Assembly: GCF_003265305.2 (NCBI RefSeq)
Contig: NZ_CP033459.1
Location: forward strand, 1,426,001 to 1,490,000
Reading direction: 5' to 3'
Origin: Pseudoprevotella muciniphila
Lineage (GTDB): Bacteria > Bacteroidota > Bacteroidia > Bacteroidales > Bacteroidaceae
Length of the DNA stretch: 64,000 nt
In this document: piece after piece, positions 1 through 8,244 of the stretch
Layout: each line of letters begins with the position of its first letter
Numbering within the stretch: position 1 is the first letter of the stretch
The notes under the pieces: generated by a model
The model's database searches: none
What the model was told of the DNA's origin: nothing
Seen by the model: the letters and a program-made list of their open reading frames with translations, nothing else
Position numbers and translations under genes: made by a program

Positions 1-1081
1 CAATACCCAATATGTGAGATGCTGCAACACTCCTGTCATCAGAGAGTAACCAGTCGTCTGCCTCTACGCATACAACGGAGCAGCGCCCCATCGTTTCGCA
101 TGCAGCCGACTTCCGCACGAGGATAGAAGCCTTGCGCAACTGGCGCATGCTCAGGGCGAGTGCCAGTGTACTGCTCATTGACAAGCCTTCGGGAACAATG
201 CAAACCACCATGGTGAGCGCCAAGAGCAAGGTATTCACGAAGTACGACCAAAACTCCAGATTGGCACTTGCGCCATCACTCAGGAAATGCACCGTTCGCA
301 GCACTACAATCGCCACAGCCAGAGCGTAGCCCACATAGTTCATCAGACGCTCAAGACGCGCTGTGCGCTGGTTCAGTGGACTCTGATTGCTGTTATCTAT
401 GGTTGGATGCACATACACACCATGGTATTGTGTGCGGTTACCTACGAATTGCACACGGAAGATGCCGTGTCCGCGAAGTACCTTACTGCCACGAAGCACG
501 TATTGAGTGGCTGTAGATTCCTCACCTTCCCGGGGAGACTGTTTTGCTACTTTCTCACCACCGCTGAGTTGCGACTCATCGACAACGAGCCTCACTGCCT
601 CGAGCAGTTCGCCGTCTGCCGGCACTTCGTCGCCTTCACTGATGAACACGAGGTCGCCCACTACGATGCTTCTGCGCTCTGTTTCCGTGAGACAGCCGTT
701 GCGAAGCACCTTAACCGGCGCACGGTCGTCTGCCTTGGCTATTTTCCTGAAAGCACATTCGCAGCGGTATTCCAGCCAATAGCCCACCCCGACAACGAGG
801 AGGATGGCAACAAGGATGCCGAGTGGCAAAAGAAACACGCCTGCATCGCCAGAGCGGTTGAAGCCACCACTCATCGGTGTGGAAAAATATTCCAGAGCGG
901 CAAGGACGAAACTGGCAAGAAGTGCCAGAAGCATCAGGCGTACAATAGTGTCGTTAAGTTTTTCTGCGAGTCCTTTCAGCGCAAAGTGCCGATGAAAGGG
1001 CGTTACGATGTTCATGCCGTATTTGCGGCGGTTTTCCTCCACCTGCTCCTTACGCAATCCCTTGTAATGTTTATTCTTCAT
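1..1081 (-). CDS. P-type cation ATPase-like protein with degenerate catalytic motifs (3' end outside window)
   Basis: The ATG is at 1081 and the frame stays open to the window edge (360 codons). The layout is that of the Ca2+/Na+ class of P-type ATPases: a cation-ATPase N-terminal segment, hydrophobic helices near residues 42-65 and 81-105, an A-domain with VDESQL at 167-172, helices near 247-263 and 279-302, and the M4 motif PEGL at 297-300. The helix-to-P-domain joint aligns well with the family (VRKSAACETMGRCSVVC), but the phosphorylation motif that should read CSDKTGTLT reads CVEADDWLL at 338-346. The acceptor aspartate is therefore glutamate and KTGT is lost. In the A-domain the dephosphorylation motif TGES reads SGGE (173-176). 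By family knowledge such a protein could not form the phospho-intermediate in the usual way. I infer a pseudo-pump or regulatory paralogue. The rest of the P and N domains is not visible. Confidence 0.8.
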   Translation of the reverse strand, partial: MKNKHYKGLRKEQVEENRRKYGMNIVTPFHRHFALKGLAEKLNDTIVRLMLLALLASFVLAALEYFSTPMSGGFNRSGDAGVFLLPLGILVAILLVVGVGYWLEYRCECAFRKIAKADDRAPVKVLRNGCLTETERRSIVVGDLVFISEGDEVPADGELLEAVRLVVDESQLSGGEKVAKQSPREGEESTATQYVLRGSKVLRGHGIFRVQFVGNRTQYHGVYVHPTIDNSNQSPLNQRTARLERLMNYVGYALAVAIVVLRTVHFLSDGASANLEFWSYFVNTLLLALTMVVCIVPEGLSMSSTLALALSMRQLRKASILVRKSAACETMGRCSVVCVEADDWLLSDDRSVAASHILGI

Positions 1082-1185
1082 GAGTGCTACTCAAATATAC
1101 TTTTATGGTGCAAAAATACTATTTTACTGCGTTTTCACCATCACAGAGGCTAAAAAACGTGCAGCAGGGTGTCCTATGGGGTATT

Positions 1186-1380
1186 TTATAAATCCAAATC
1201 GGTCATCTGATTTATTGTCAGAATAGTATAGATTTTGGTGGTTTGGCTTTTTGGCACTCGAAGGCGTAGCGGGCTACGTCGAGAGTGACAGACAGACAAA
1301 ACGCCAAAATATATGCTGTTATGACATAAGAGACCATAAAACCCCATTTTTCGGTCTAATGACCGATTTGGGATAAAATA
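1186..1380. repeat. Long imperfect palindrome (cgtag-core family, copy 1)
   Basis: Left arm from about 1186 and right arm to about 1380 are imperfect inverted repeats. The 13-nt ccaaatcggtcat near 1192 is mirrored by atgaccgatttgg near 1361, and gattttggtg near 1231 by cgccaaaat near 1302. The centre is a hairpin, cgtag-cggg-ctacg, at 1265-1278. The right arm overlaps the last codons of menA. Similar palindromes lie at 15546-15722 and, as a half copy, near 12620-12676. It may act as a terminator between menA and the ATPase gene, or be a MITE-like repeat. Confidence 0.6.
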
Positions 1381-2270
1381 AGTCCCACCACGACGAGTAT
1401 GCCGAAAATCATCATGTTGCGGCTCGTCAGTGCCAGCACCTTATTGAGTGCCTTACCTGAAAAGATGCGCGTCATCGTCCGCCAGGTGGTAATATGTGGC
1501 AACAGGTATAAGGCACCTATCATGACACCCCATGCACCATCAACAGCCACAGGCACCAGACAGACCACTCCGAGCATGCCAACTGCCAGATAATAATAGC
1601 GTCCGAAGCGTTCGCCAAGCACGGAAATCAACGTATGCTTACCGCTCATGCGGTCAGTGTCGCGGTCGCGGTAGTTATTCAGGACAAGCAACGTGTCCAC
1701 CACAAGCCCCACCGCTGCACTGAGCCAAAGCGCATGACTGCAGATGTTGCCTGCCTGCACATAATAGGTGCCACAAACCGGTACAAAACCAAAGAACACC
1801 CATACCAGCACATCGCCCATACCGCAATAACTCAACAGGGTGGTATAGAGAAAAGCGAACACGATGCACGCCACACCCAAGCCAACGAGCCACCATGCCT
1901 CACTGCATCGAGAAAGGAATGTCTGCCAAAGCAGTGCAAGTCCTATGCCGCCGGCAAGCACGATTGTTAATGCTATCCCAATTTTCATGGCTGACGGTGT
2001 AATCCAACCTTGTGCACAAGCGCGCTCCGGGCCCAGACGGTCCTCTCCGTCAGTGCCTTTCAGGAAATCGAACAGGTCGTTGATGAAATTCGCTGCCACC
2101 TGCATCACAAGGGCGAAAAGCACACACAAGACAGCCGGCAGCATCTTCCCCACTCCATCGGTATAAGCCAACGCTATGCCCAAAGCAACGGGAAGCACTG
2201 CACCCGACAATGTCTTGGGGCGACTCGCCAGGAACCATGCCATTAAAGAATTCTTCCGGACTGTATTCAT
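1356..2270 (-). CDS. menA: 1,4-dihydroxy-2-naphthoate polyprenyltransferase
   Basis: Integral-membrane UbiA-family prenyltransferase that attaches a polyprenyl chain to 1,4-dihydroxy-2-naphthoate in menaquinone biosynthesis. The N-terminus has the MenA signature ASRPKTLSGAVLPV. The first Asp-rich substrate/Mg2+ motif is NDLFDFLKGTDGEDRLGP and the second is NNYRDRDTDRMSGK, with about eight hydrophobic helices around them. I use the ATG at 2270 (MNTVRKNSL). The longer frame to 2303 would need a TTG start and would overlap the upstream TPR gene. Stop at 1356. It is co-directional with, and close behind, the TPR gene, so co-transcription is likely. Confidence 0.88.
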   Translation of the reverse strand: MNTVRKNSLMAWFLASRPKTLSGAVLPVALGIALAYTDGVGKMLPAVLCVLFALVMQVAANFINDLFDFLKGTDGEDRLGPERACAQGWITPSAMKIGIALTIVLAGGIGLALLWQTFLSRCSEAWWLVGLGVACIVFAFLYTTLLSYCGMGDVLVWVFFGFVPVCGTYYVQAGNICSHALWLSAAVGLVVDTLLVLNNYRDRDTDRMSGKHTLISVLGERFGRYYYLAVGMLGVVCLVPVAVDGAWGVMIGALYLLPHITTWRTMTRIFSGKALNKVLALTSRNMMIFGILVVVGLILSQIGH

Positions 2271-2292
2271 GCAGAAAAGGTGGGACAAGGAA

Positions 2293-3921
2293 TTATTCTC
2301 CAACGACAGCCTTCCAGGCCGCCATAAGTTGCTGATAGTCTGCCATATCCTTCATGGGTTGGAAGACAGGGTCTCTGCCAAGACTCTTGTAGTGCGGATA
2401 ACCATTCTCCTTGAGCAGTTCAAGATAAAGCAGAGCCTTGTCATATTGCCCCTGAATGGCTCGTGTTTGAGCCATTGCGAGCAAATCATCGTTATCATCA
2501 GTATCTGATTTCCCAATAATTTCCTCCACCTGTTCGGAGTTGCCTAAGTAAGCGTTTACAAGCATTATATCTCTTTCTTCAACTTCTTCTCCTTCTTCTG
2601 CCATCTTGAGAACTCTATTGAATTCCTTCTTGGCTTCATCCTCACGTTCCATACATTTTAAGATTACACCACGAAAAAGCAAGGCTTTAGACTTTTCCTT
2701 CATGTCATCGAATTCAAGCGCTTTGTCGATGGCAGCGAGAGCAGCCTCCATGTTGCCATCATAGTATTCTTCCGCTGTCCGGATAATGTAGGGAAAAGAA
2801 CCTCCATCGTTATCGGGGAAATTAGCATTGAGCACACGCATCAGTTTTTCTTTTTCCCCTAATCCTTGTAATACTTTTATTTCCAGATTGAGATAATCAT
2901 CATCTTCCTCGGACGCATCTTTATTTGCCTCTATTACCTCCAAAGCCTTGCTGTAAAGCCCATTGTCGTAGTAGGCCTGAGCAAGTCGGAGTCCAACACT
3001 TGCACCCTCTTTTTCGTAAAGATTCTGAAAATAGGCCAAAGCCGCCTTCCGGTCGGGTATCTTTCCGTAAACGGCGCGCTCCAATATATTCCAGATAAAG
3101 GATTCTTCGTCGGCATTCCGCTCTTGTATTTTGGAGAGCAATGTCTTATGCTCATATTCGATGAAAATACTGAGCACGGCTTCTATTTTTTCACCACCTT
3201 GCATGCCGCCTGAAATCCAATATTGGAAGGCATCGAGCAAGTCGTCTGCACCACAGCCGGCATTGTCCGTCTGAAAGTATTCCACGGCACGTTCCACGAG
3301 GTAATCTTCATTCGTCGGATTCGCCGCGATTGCCATGCTGAAATGCTCTATAGCCTCTTTGTGTCGCTCCGCATTTGCGGCCCTTTTGCCCAGTTCTTCA
3401 TGAATTTCCGCATTCGTCGGATCAGCCTTCAATGCCTCGGCAAGCGTCTGTGCAGCCTTTGCAGAATCGCCCTGTTCCTCATAGATTTGAGCAATCACTA
3501 AGTAAGGACCACCTGCCTTCGGGTCGGTTTTCTTCGCCTGCTCGAAACATTTCAGAGCGTTGCTGTTGTCATTCATAAAAGTGTATGCCAACCCTTTCGC
3601 CATATAGCAGCCTACGAGGCTTTCCTTATCGCCCTTGGGCAGAGCCTTGGCAGCCTTGGTCAACGAACTGATGGCACCCACATTGTTCTCATTCAGCAGA
3701 TAGATGCGCCCCAGCAGCAATGCAGCATAGCCGTTCGTGGGATTGGTTTTAACCTCCTTTTCGAGCAGAGACATGGCGCGATCAATGTCATTGCCGCTCT
3801 GCACGGCTTCGAGGGCTTGTGTGTAGTTAGGAGTGGCTTCCGCTTCTTCTTTCGGCATCTGCGCGTGCATGCCCGCAGCGAAAAGCAAAGTCAGGATGAT
3901 GATGAAGAATATTTTTTTCAT
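2293..3921 (-). CDS. Exported tetratricopeptide-repeat protein
   Basis: 542 residues beginning with a classic signal peptide (MKKIFFIIILTLLFAAGMHA, then Q). The mature part is built of helical TPR-type repeats, seen in segments such as AALLLGRIYLLNENNVGAI, AYTFMNDNSNALKCFEQA and EIHEELGKRAANAERHKEAI. A second repeat group after about residue 290 includes LRLAQAYYDNGLYSKALEV and LLFRGVILKCMEREDEAKKEF. No catalytic domain is visible. Such proteins act as protein-interaction scaffolds in the periplasm. The exact role is unknown. The stop lies just upstream of menA. Confidence 0.75.
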   Translation of the reverse strand: MKKIFFIIILTLLFAAGMHAQMPKEEAEATPNYTQALEAVQSGNDIDRAMSLLEKEVKTNPTNGYAALLLGRIYLLNENNVGAISSLTKAAKALPKGDKESLVGCYMAKGLAYTFMNDNSNALKCFEQAKKTDPKAGGPYLVIAQIYEEQGDSAKAAQTLAEALKADPTNAEIHEELGKRAANAERHKEAIEHFSMAIAANPTNEDYLVERAVEYFQTDNAGCGADDLLDAFQYWISGGMQGGEKIEAVLSIFIEYEHKTLLSKIQERNADEESFIWNILERAVYGKIPDRKAALAYFQNLYEKEGASVGLRLAQAYYDNGLYSKALEVIEANKDASEEDDDYLNLEIKVLQGLGEKEKLMRVLNANFPDNDGGSFPYIIRTAEEYYDGNMEAALAAIDKALEFDDMKEKSKALLFRGVILKCMEREDEAKKEFNRVLKMAEEGEEVEERDIMLVNAYLGNSEQVEEIIGKSDTDDNDDLLAMAQTRAIQGQYDKALLYLELLKENGYPHYKSLGRDPVFQPMKDMADYQQLMAAWKAVVGE

Positions 3922-4022
3922 TTGTAGCAGTTTTTCTTTGCAAAATTAAAAAAACTTATGCTTCTTCATGGCATCAGATGAAAGAATTTCATGGTTTCTT
4001 TTCGCTTTTCTCCAAAAAATCA

Positions 4023-4030
4023 TAACTTTG
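4023..4030 (+). promoter_or_regulatory. -7 box of the tRNA-Leu promoter
   Basis: TAACTTTG matches the Bacteroidetes -7 consensus TAnnTTTG and sits 10 bp before the tRNA 5' end. The -33 region (TTTTCG near 4000) is only a partial match. Confidence 0.6.
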
Positions 4031-4040
4031 CACCCGCATT

Positions 4041-4125
4041 GCCCGAATGGTGGAATGGTAGACACGAAGGACTTAAAATCCTTTGGCCAGAAATGGCTGT
4101 GCGGGTTCGAGTCCCGCTTCGGGCA
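4041..4125 (+). tRNA. tRNA-Leu (anticodon TAA)
   Basis: 85-nt class II tRNA. Acceptor stem gcccgaa (4041-4047) pairs with ttcgggc (4118-4124), with discriminator A at 4125. The anticodon loop is cttaaaa with anticodon TAA. A long variable arm follows, then the T-arm gcgggttcgagtcccgc. The 3' CCA is not encoded. Confidence 0.95.
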
Positions 4126-4164
4126 CTGCCAGGCAGAGCAAAATGCACTGTGCATACACAAATG

Positions 4165-4206
4165 AGGAGGTCAGTGGCACTGCGCACAGGCCTCCTTGAT
4201 TTTTCT
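4165..4206 (+). terminator. Terminator after tRNA-Leu
   Basis: Stem aggagg (4165-4170) / cctcct (4191-4196), with a smaller inner palindrome, followed by tgatttttctttt. It lies between the tRNA and the glycosyltransferase start. Confidence 0.6.
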
Positions 4207-4211
4207 TTTCG

Positions 4212-5327
4212 ATGTTTATGAAAAAAATACTTGTCATCGATAATAGCGCCATGCTACGGGAGGGCGACAGATATGTCTGCCACGGTGGAATAGGATCGTT
4301 TTCAGAGGAGTTGCGCGATTGCGGGAATAATGTAAAACTGTTTCAGATGTCCATCCCGAATAAAGGCACCATCAGTACCTTCGACATCGAGGAACACGGC
4401 TTGCAGTTTGCACATGTAAAGCGGGGGAAGAATAAGATTCTTACCTATCTGAAGTTGTTTTTCAAGGGAACAATCGAACTGTTCCGGCACGATTTCGTCT
4501 ATTTCTACTATCCTTCATCGCTGCGTTTGCTGACAGTGATCTGTGCCATCTTCCGCAAGCGCTACGGGCTTTATGTGCGCGGCATGGTGGGTATTGACGA
4601 CAAAATTTCGCACTTCCTGTACCGACATGCCGACATCGTGCTGACAGGCACCGACCTCTTCACGCACAACATTCAGGCGCAGACCAAGAAGGCTGTGGTG
4701 GAGACCATCAAGCCCATGGTGGACCTTTCAGAGGATGACCTCTGCCGTCGTACGCATACTGCCAAGCCCACGTACAACGTCTCTTTCCTTGCACGCCTTG
4801 ATCTGGAAAAAGGGCTGATAGAACTCCTTGAAGCCACTCGCCGGCTCACCGACAACGCAGATATACCCGATTTCCATCTCAACATCTATGGCGACGGCAC
4901 ACCCACAGAAATCATACGACAGAAGATAAATGAGTTGAAACTCAACGACCGCGTAACCATGCACGGAAGAGTAGAAGGAAAAGAAAACGTGCTTGCAGCA
5001 CTGCGCAAGGCGGACATATACATCCTGCCAACCTACCACGAAGGCTTCCCGCGCACACTCTACGAAGCCATGATGAGCGGAGCACCCATCATCACAACGC
5101 TTGTAGGCGGCATACCGGGACTGATGAAGGACGGCCACAACTGTCTGGAAATCAAACCAAGAAGTGCGGACAGCATCGAAGAGGTGCTCGGACGGTTCCT
5201 CACTAACTACACCGACCTCGCCAACGACCTTACAGAAAACGGTTACAATACCGTCCTCCCCATCTTCGACAAGAACCGACCAACACACGCTGCACAACTG
5301 CACCGACTCATACATCGCAACGACTGA
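4212..5327 (+). CDS. Glycosyltransferase family 4 (GT-B fold)
   Basis: 371 residues. Transfers a sugar from a nucleotide donor to an unknown acceptor, most likely in cell-surface polysaccharide synthesis. The Rossmann-like N-terminus starts KKILVIDNSAM and carries the glycine-rich acceptor-side loop HGGIGSFSEEL. The C-terminal half has the donor-binding motif of GT4 enzymes, YHEGFPRTLYEAMMSGAPII (the E-x7-E pattern) followed by GGIPGLM. ATGs at 4212 and 4218 are both possible; the second gives the usual MKKI start. No other polysaccharide genes are adjacent. Confidence 0.82.
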   Translation: MFMKKILVIDNSAMLREGDRYVCHGGIGSFSEELRDCGNNVKLFQMSIPNKGTISTFDIEEHGLQFAHVKRGKNKILTYLKLFFKGTIELFRHDFVYFYYPSSLRLLTVICAIFRKRYGLYVRGMVGIDDKISHFLYRHADIVLTGTDLFTHNIQAQTKKAVVETIKPMVDLSEDDLCRRTHTAKPTYNVSFLARLDLEKGLIELLEATRRLTDNADIPDFHLNIYGDGTPTEIIRQKINELKLNDRVTMHGRVEGKENVLAALRKADIYILPTYHEGFPRTLYEAMMSGAPIITTLVGGIPGLMKDGHNCLEIKPRSADSIEEVLGRFLTNYTDLANDLTENGYNTVLPIFDKNRPTHAAQLHRLIHRND

Positions 5328-5372
5328 TAGACCTCTTCAGAGAGTTTTTCGTAAAAAACATGGTCACTACAC

Positions 5373-5403
5373 TTTGTCGTTTAAAAAAATCTTTCTAATT
5401 TTG
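5373..5403 (+). promoter_or_regulatory. Promoter of rplU-rpmA
   Basis: TTTG at 5373-5376, 19-bp spacer, TAATTTTG at 5396-5403. This is a near-perfect Bacteroidetes housekeeping promoter. It leaves a leader of about 80 nt before rplU. That leader contains the GC-rich stretch ggtgccgaacggcatccgcc, which can form a small hairpin (ggtgccg/cggcatc); leader regulation by L21 is possible but not shown. Confidence 0.75.
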
Positions 5404-5488
5404 CCGCGCTTTAGAGTCCGAAGGGGCTAAGTCAAGTGGTGCCGAACGGCATCCGCCTCCCGGAAAAATCCGTTTAAATGATATAATA

Positions 5489-5806
5489 ATGTACGCAATC
5501 GTAGAGATTAACGGTCAACAGTTCAAGGCTGAAGAAGGCAAAAGACTCTTCGTGAACCACATCCCCACAGCAGAGGAAGGCCAGGCTGTTGAATTTGAAA
5601 AAGTCCTCCTCGTTGACAACGAAGGCACAATCACCGTAGGCACGCCCGCCGTAGAAGGCGCAAAAGTAGTCTGCGAAGTTGTAAAACCGCTCGTAAAGGG
5701 CGACAAAGTATTGGTGTTCCACAAAAAGCGCCGCAAGGGTCATCGCAAACTCAACGGCTATCGCCACCAGTACACAGAGTTAACTATCAAACAAGTAATT
5801 GCTTAA
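5489..5806 (+). CDS. rplU: 50S ribosomal protein L21
   Basis: 105 residues, the normal length for L21. Begins [20 protein letters not shown] and has the conserved [20 protein letters not shown] block near the C-terminus that contacts 23S rRNA. It is followed after 18 bp by rpmA in the universal L21-L27 order, and the pair is transcribed from the promoter at 5373-5403. Confidence 0.97.
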   Translation: MYAIVEINGQQFKAEEGKRLFVNHIPTAEEGQAVEFEKVLLVDNEGTITVGTPAVEGAKVVCEVVKPLVKGDKVLVFHKKRRKGHRKLNGYRHQYTELTIKQVIA

Positions 5807-5824
5807 TCAAAAAAATCAGAAACA

Positions 5825-6088
5825 ATGGCTCATAAAAAAGGTGTCGGCAGTTCAAAGAACGGACGCGAATCACACAGCAAAAGATTAGGCGTTAAGATTT
5901 TTGGCGGACAGGCTTGTGTAGCAGGCAACATCATCGTGCGCCAGCGTGGTACCGTACACTATCCCGGTACAAACGTTAGTATGGGTAAGGACAACACACT
6001 CTATGCCCTCGTTGATGGCATCGTGAAGTTCCGCCGTGGCAACCGCGACCGCAGCGTCGTATCGGTTGAACCAAAAGCAGAAGCATAA
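5825..6088 (+). CDS. rpmA: 50S ribosomal protein L27
   Basis: 87 residues. Begins [20 protein letters not shown] and has [20 protein letters not shown] and the RGT...[17 protein letters not shown] core. The N-terminus directly starts AHKKG, so there is no Firmicutes-type cleavable extension. The N-terminal tail reaches the peptidyl-transferase centre. It is the second gene of the rplU operon and is followed by a terminator at 6121. Confidence 0.97.
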   Translation: MAHKKGVGSSKNGRESHSKRLGVKIFGGQACVAGNIIVRQRGTVHYPGTNVSMGKDNTLYALVDGIVKFRRGNRDRSVVSVEPKAEA

Positions 6089-6120
6089 CGCAAGAAAAGG
6101 TTTCAAAAGACAATCAGATT

Positions 6121-6156
6121 AAAGAGGAAACGTCAATAGGCGCTTCCTCTTTTTTG
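6121..6156 (+). terminator. Terminator of rplU-rpmA
   Basis: Stem aaagaggaa / ttcctcttt around a 13-nt loop, followed by a T-run. It ends just before the IS remnant. Confidence 0.8.
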
Positions 6157-6163
6157 AATTGTC

Positions 6164-6579
6164 TTTAATGTGAGTTCGGTATAAGCATTTTTTGCTGACG
6201 TTCCACAAGACGGTTGTAAGAGAGCGTATTTGGAAACTCTTTGCGCATATGCCGGCAGATGTAACCAAGGTAGAACGTTTTCAAATTCCTGAAATGGGAT
6301 GTATGAAAAAGTACGAGCATTGTCATAATCTCTGCGTCCGAAACACGGCAGGAGCGGTTGCGATGCTGTTTTCCATCCGCAGCAATAAGGTGTTTTTTAG
6401 TTCCGGATTGAAAATTTTACAGAATTCGTCAAAAATACAATATATTTCTACTAAATTTGCAGTTGTCATGGGAGTTGAGATTATATTATTAATTAATTGA
6501 TTTTCAGCGATAAAGATATAACAAAATTCTCTCTCCCACAAATTTTTCCGACATTTTCTTATGTCGAACTCACATTAAA
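6164..6579 (-). mobile_element. Internally deleted IS982-type element
   Basis: Terminal inverted repeats of 22 nt with two mismatches: 6164-6185 (tttaatgtgagttcggtataag) and 6558-6579 (its complement with gt to ac). They enclose only about 370 bp, which encode the first part of an IS982-like transposase on the minus strand. Coding sequence runs straight into the left repeat, so the catalytic part of the gene has been deleted. The right end stops 3 bp before the mod start codon. No target duplication is evident. Confidence 0.7.
6165..6469 (-). pseudogene. Truncated IS982-like transposase, two frames
   Basis: From ATG 6469 the frame reads MTTANLVEIYCIFDEFCKIF, a typical IS982 N-terminus. The homology continues in the -1 frame as SDAEIMTMLVLFHTSHFR and ends ...SYNRLVERQQKMLIPNSH at a stop in the left inverted repeat. 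The switch coincides with the heptamer A AAA AAC (complement of 6392-6398), in phase with the zero frame. This could be a programmed -1 site, or simply an indel in a poly-A run. The DDE catalytic region is missing, so the product cannot be an active transposase. Confidence 0.65.
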
Positions 6580-6582
6580 TAT

Positions 6583-8244
6583 ATGAACAAATCACAATAC
6601 GAGAGTTTATCAAAAGAGCAATTGATTGATAAGATACTAAAATTGGAAAAGGAGCGATATGGCCTTGTTTGGGAAGACAAAGAAGAAGATGTCGCGAAAC
6701 GGTGTGAGTCTAAACTTCCTTTGTTGGAGAAGGATTGTTCACGAGAGATTGTCTGCGACCCTTCTTTGCCATACAATATTATTATTGAAGGAGACAACTA
6801 TCATTCTTTGTATGCACTAAGTTTTACACATAAAAAGAGTATTGATGTAATATATATTGATCCTCCGTATAATACGGGAAAAAAGAAAGAGTGGAAATAC
6901 AATGACAGTTGGGTCGATGAAAATGACAAATATCGGCATAGCAAATGGTTGTCTTTTATGAGTAAAAGAATGCGGCTAGCTAAGAACTTGTTGAAAAGTT
7001 CGGGTGTCATTTTTATTTCTGTCGATAATAACGAAGTTGCTCAATTGAAACTTTTGTGCGATTCTATTTTTGGAGAAAAGAACTTTTGTGGGCAGATTAT
7101 TTGGCGAAAGAAATCAGGGGGAGGACAGACTGATGATTTTTTTGTTACTGAACATGAGTATATTCTGTGCTATAGAAGGACATCTGCATTTATGTGGATC
7201 GACGAGACAATACCAATGTCTGCCAAAGGCTACAAATCAGAAGATGAGAAAGGGAAATATAGGTTGGTGAAATTGGCAAAATGGGGTTCTGCTGCTAAAC
7301 GTGAAGATAGACCAACCATGTATTTTTCTATAAAAGCGCCAGATAAAAAAAGAATATATCCTATTGCACCTGATGGAAGTCCTGGCCGATGGAGGGTTGG
7401 GAAGAAGAAAATGAAGAAATTAATTGATGAGGAGCTTGTGGAATGGGCTACAGATGATGATGGCGTGTGGATACCCTATGAAAAAATATATTACGATGGT
7501 GACGATGTCAAAGTCTTGAAGAATCGTAGTATCTATTATTATGTTGCAGAAACAGGAGATGCTACGCGTTTACTTACTAAATTATTTGGAAAGAAAGATG
7601 TTTTTGAAAACCCAAAGCCTATAGAACTGATAAAAGAATTGCTGTCACATAGTAAAAATTCTGTTGTTTTGGATTTCTTTGCAGGTAGTGCTTCAACTGG
7701 TCATGCTGTATTAGAAATGAACAAAGAAGATGGTGGTCATCGTAAATTCATTTTGTGCACGAATAACGAGAATAATATATGTACGGAAGTTACATATCCA
7801 AGAATTGAAAAGGTTATAAAAGGATATTCTAATGTGCAGGGAATACCTGCTAATCTGAAGTATTACACACAAACGTTTGTACCTGTAATTTCATCGGATA
7901 GTGATAAACGGGAATTAGTTAACCGCAGTACAGAGATTCTTTGTGTAGCAGAGGATTGCTTTGAAGAAGTTCGTAGAAGAAATAAAGGAACTTTTGATTT
8001 CTCTATTTTTAAAAGTACGGAAAAACAAATGGCAATTATTTATGATGAAGATAGCATTGGTGATTGTGTTGACTACTTAAACAATAATAAAGTCAAGCAG
8101 AAAACTGTTATCTATGTGTTTAGTTATGACCACACTTATGACACAGAAGACTTTGTGGAACTAAACATTGATTACTCTGTAAAGCCAATACCAGAAGCTA
8201 TAATTAACGTATATCGTAAGATTTCAAAAATGAAGAAGAAATGA
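6583..8244 (+). CDS. mod: Type III restriction-modification methyltransferase (Mod)
   Basis: 553 residues. A beta-class adenine-N6 methyltransferase that both modifies DNA and confers sequence specificity for the complex. The catalytic motif IV is DPPYNTG near residues 92-98. The SAM-binding motif I is VVLDFFAGSASTGHAV near 360-373. This order (catalytic first) is that of type III Mod proteins. The central 130-330 region is the target-recognition part. The gene is AT-rich compared with rplU or argG, consistent with transfer. Its stop overlaps the res start (ATGA), so the two are translationally coupled. The IS982-type remnant ends 3 bp upstream, so the native promoter may have been replaced. 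Confidence 0.93.
   Translation: MNKSQYESLSKEQLIDKILKLEKERYGLVWEDKEEDVAKRCESKLPLLEKDCSREIVCDPSLPYNIIIEGDNYHSLYALSFTHKKSIDVIYIDPPYNTGKKKEWKYNDSWVDENDKYRHSKWLSFMSKRMRLAKNLLKSSGVIFISVDNNEVAQLKLLCDSIFGEKNFCGQIIWRKKSGGGQTDDFFVTEHEYILCYRRTSAFMWIDETIPMSAKGYKSEDEKGKYRLVKLAKWGSAAKREDRPTMYFSIKAPDKKRIYPIAPDGSPGRWRVGKKKMKKLIDEELVEWATDDDGVWIPYEKIYYDGDDVKVLKNRSIYYYVAETGDATRLLTKLFGKKDVFENPKPIELIKELLSHSKNSVVLDFFAGSASTGHAVLEMNKEDGGHRKFILCTNNENNICTEVTYPRIEKVIKGYSNVQGIPANLKYYTQTFVPVISSDSDKRELVNRSTEILCVAEDCFEEVRRRNKGTFDFSIFKSTEKQMAIIYDEDSIGDCVDYLNNNKVKQKTVIYVFSYDHTYDTEDFVELNIDYSVKPIPEAIINVYRKISKMKKK

Noticed and set aside
287-1153. Long open frame on the plus strand opposite the P-type ATPase-like gene
   Set aside because: The minus strand has clear pump signatures (VDES, PEGL); the plus frame has no recognisable domain and is an antisense shadow.
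6452-6459. TAAATTTG inside the IS982 remnant as the mod promoter
   Set aside because: The -7 match is good but no -33 box lies at the right distance and the leader would be long; kept only as a possibility, not listed as a promoter.
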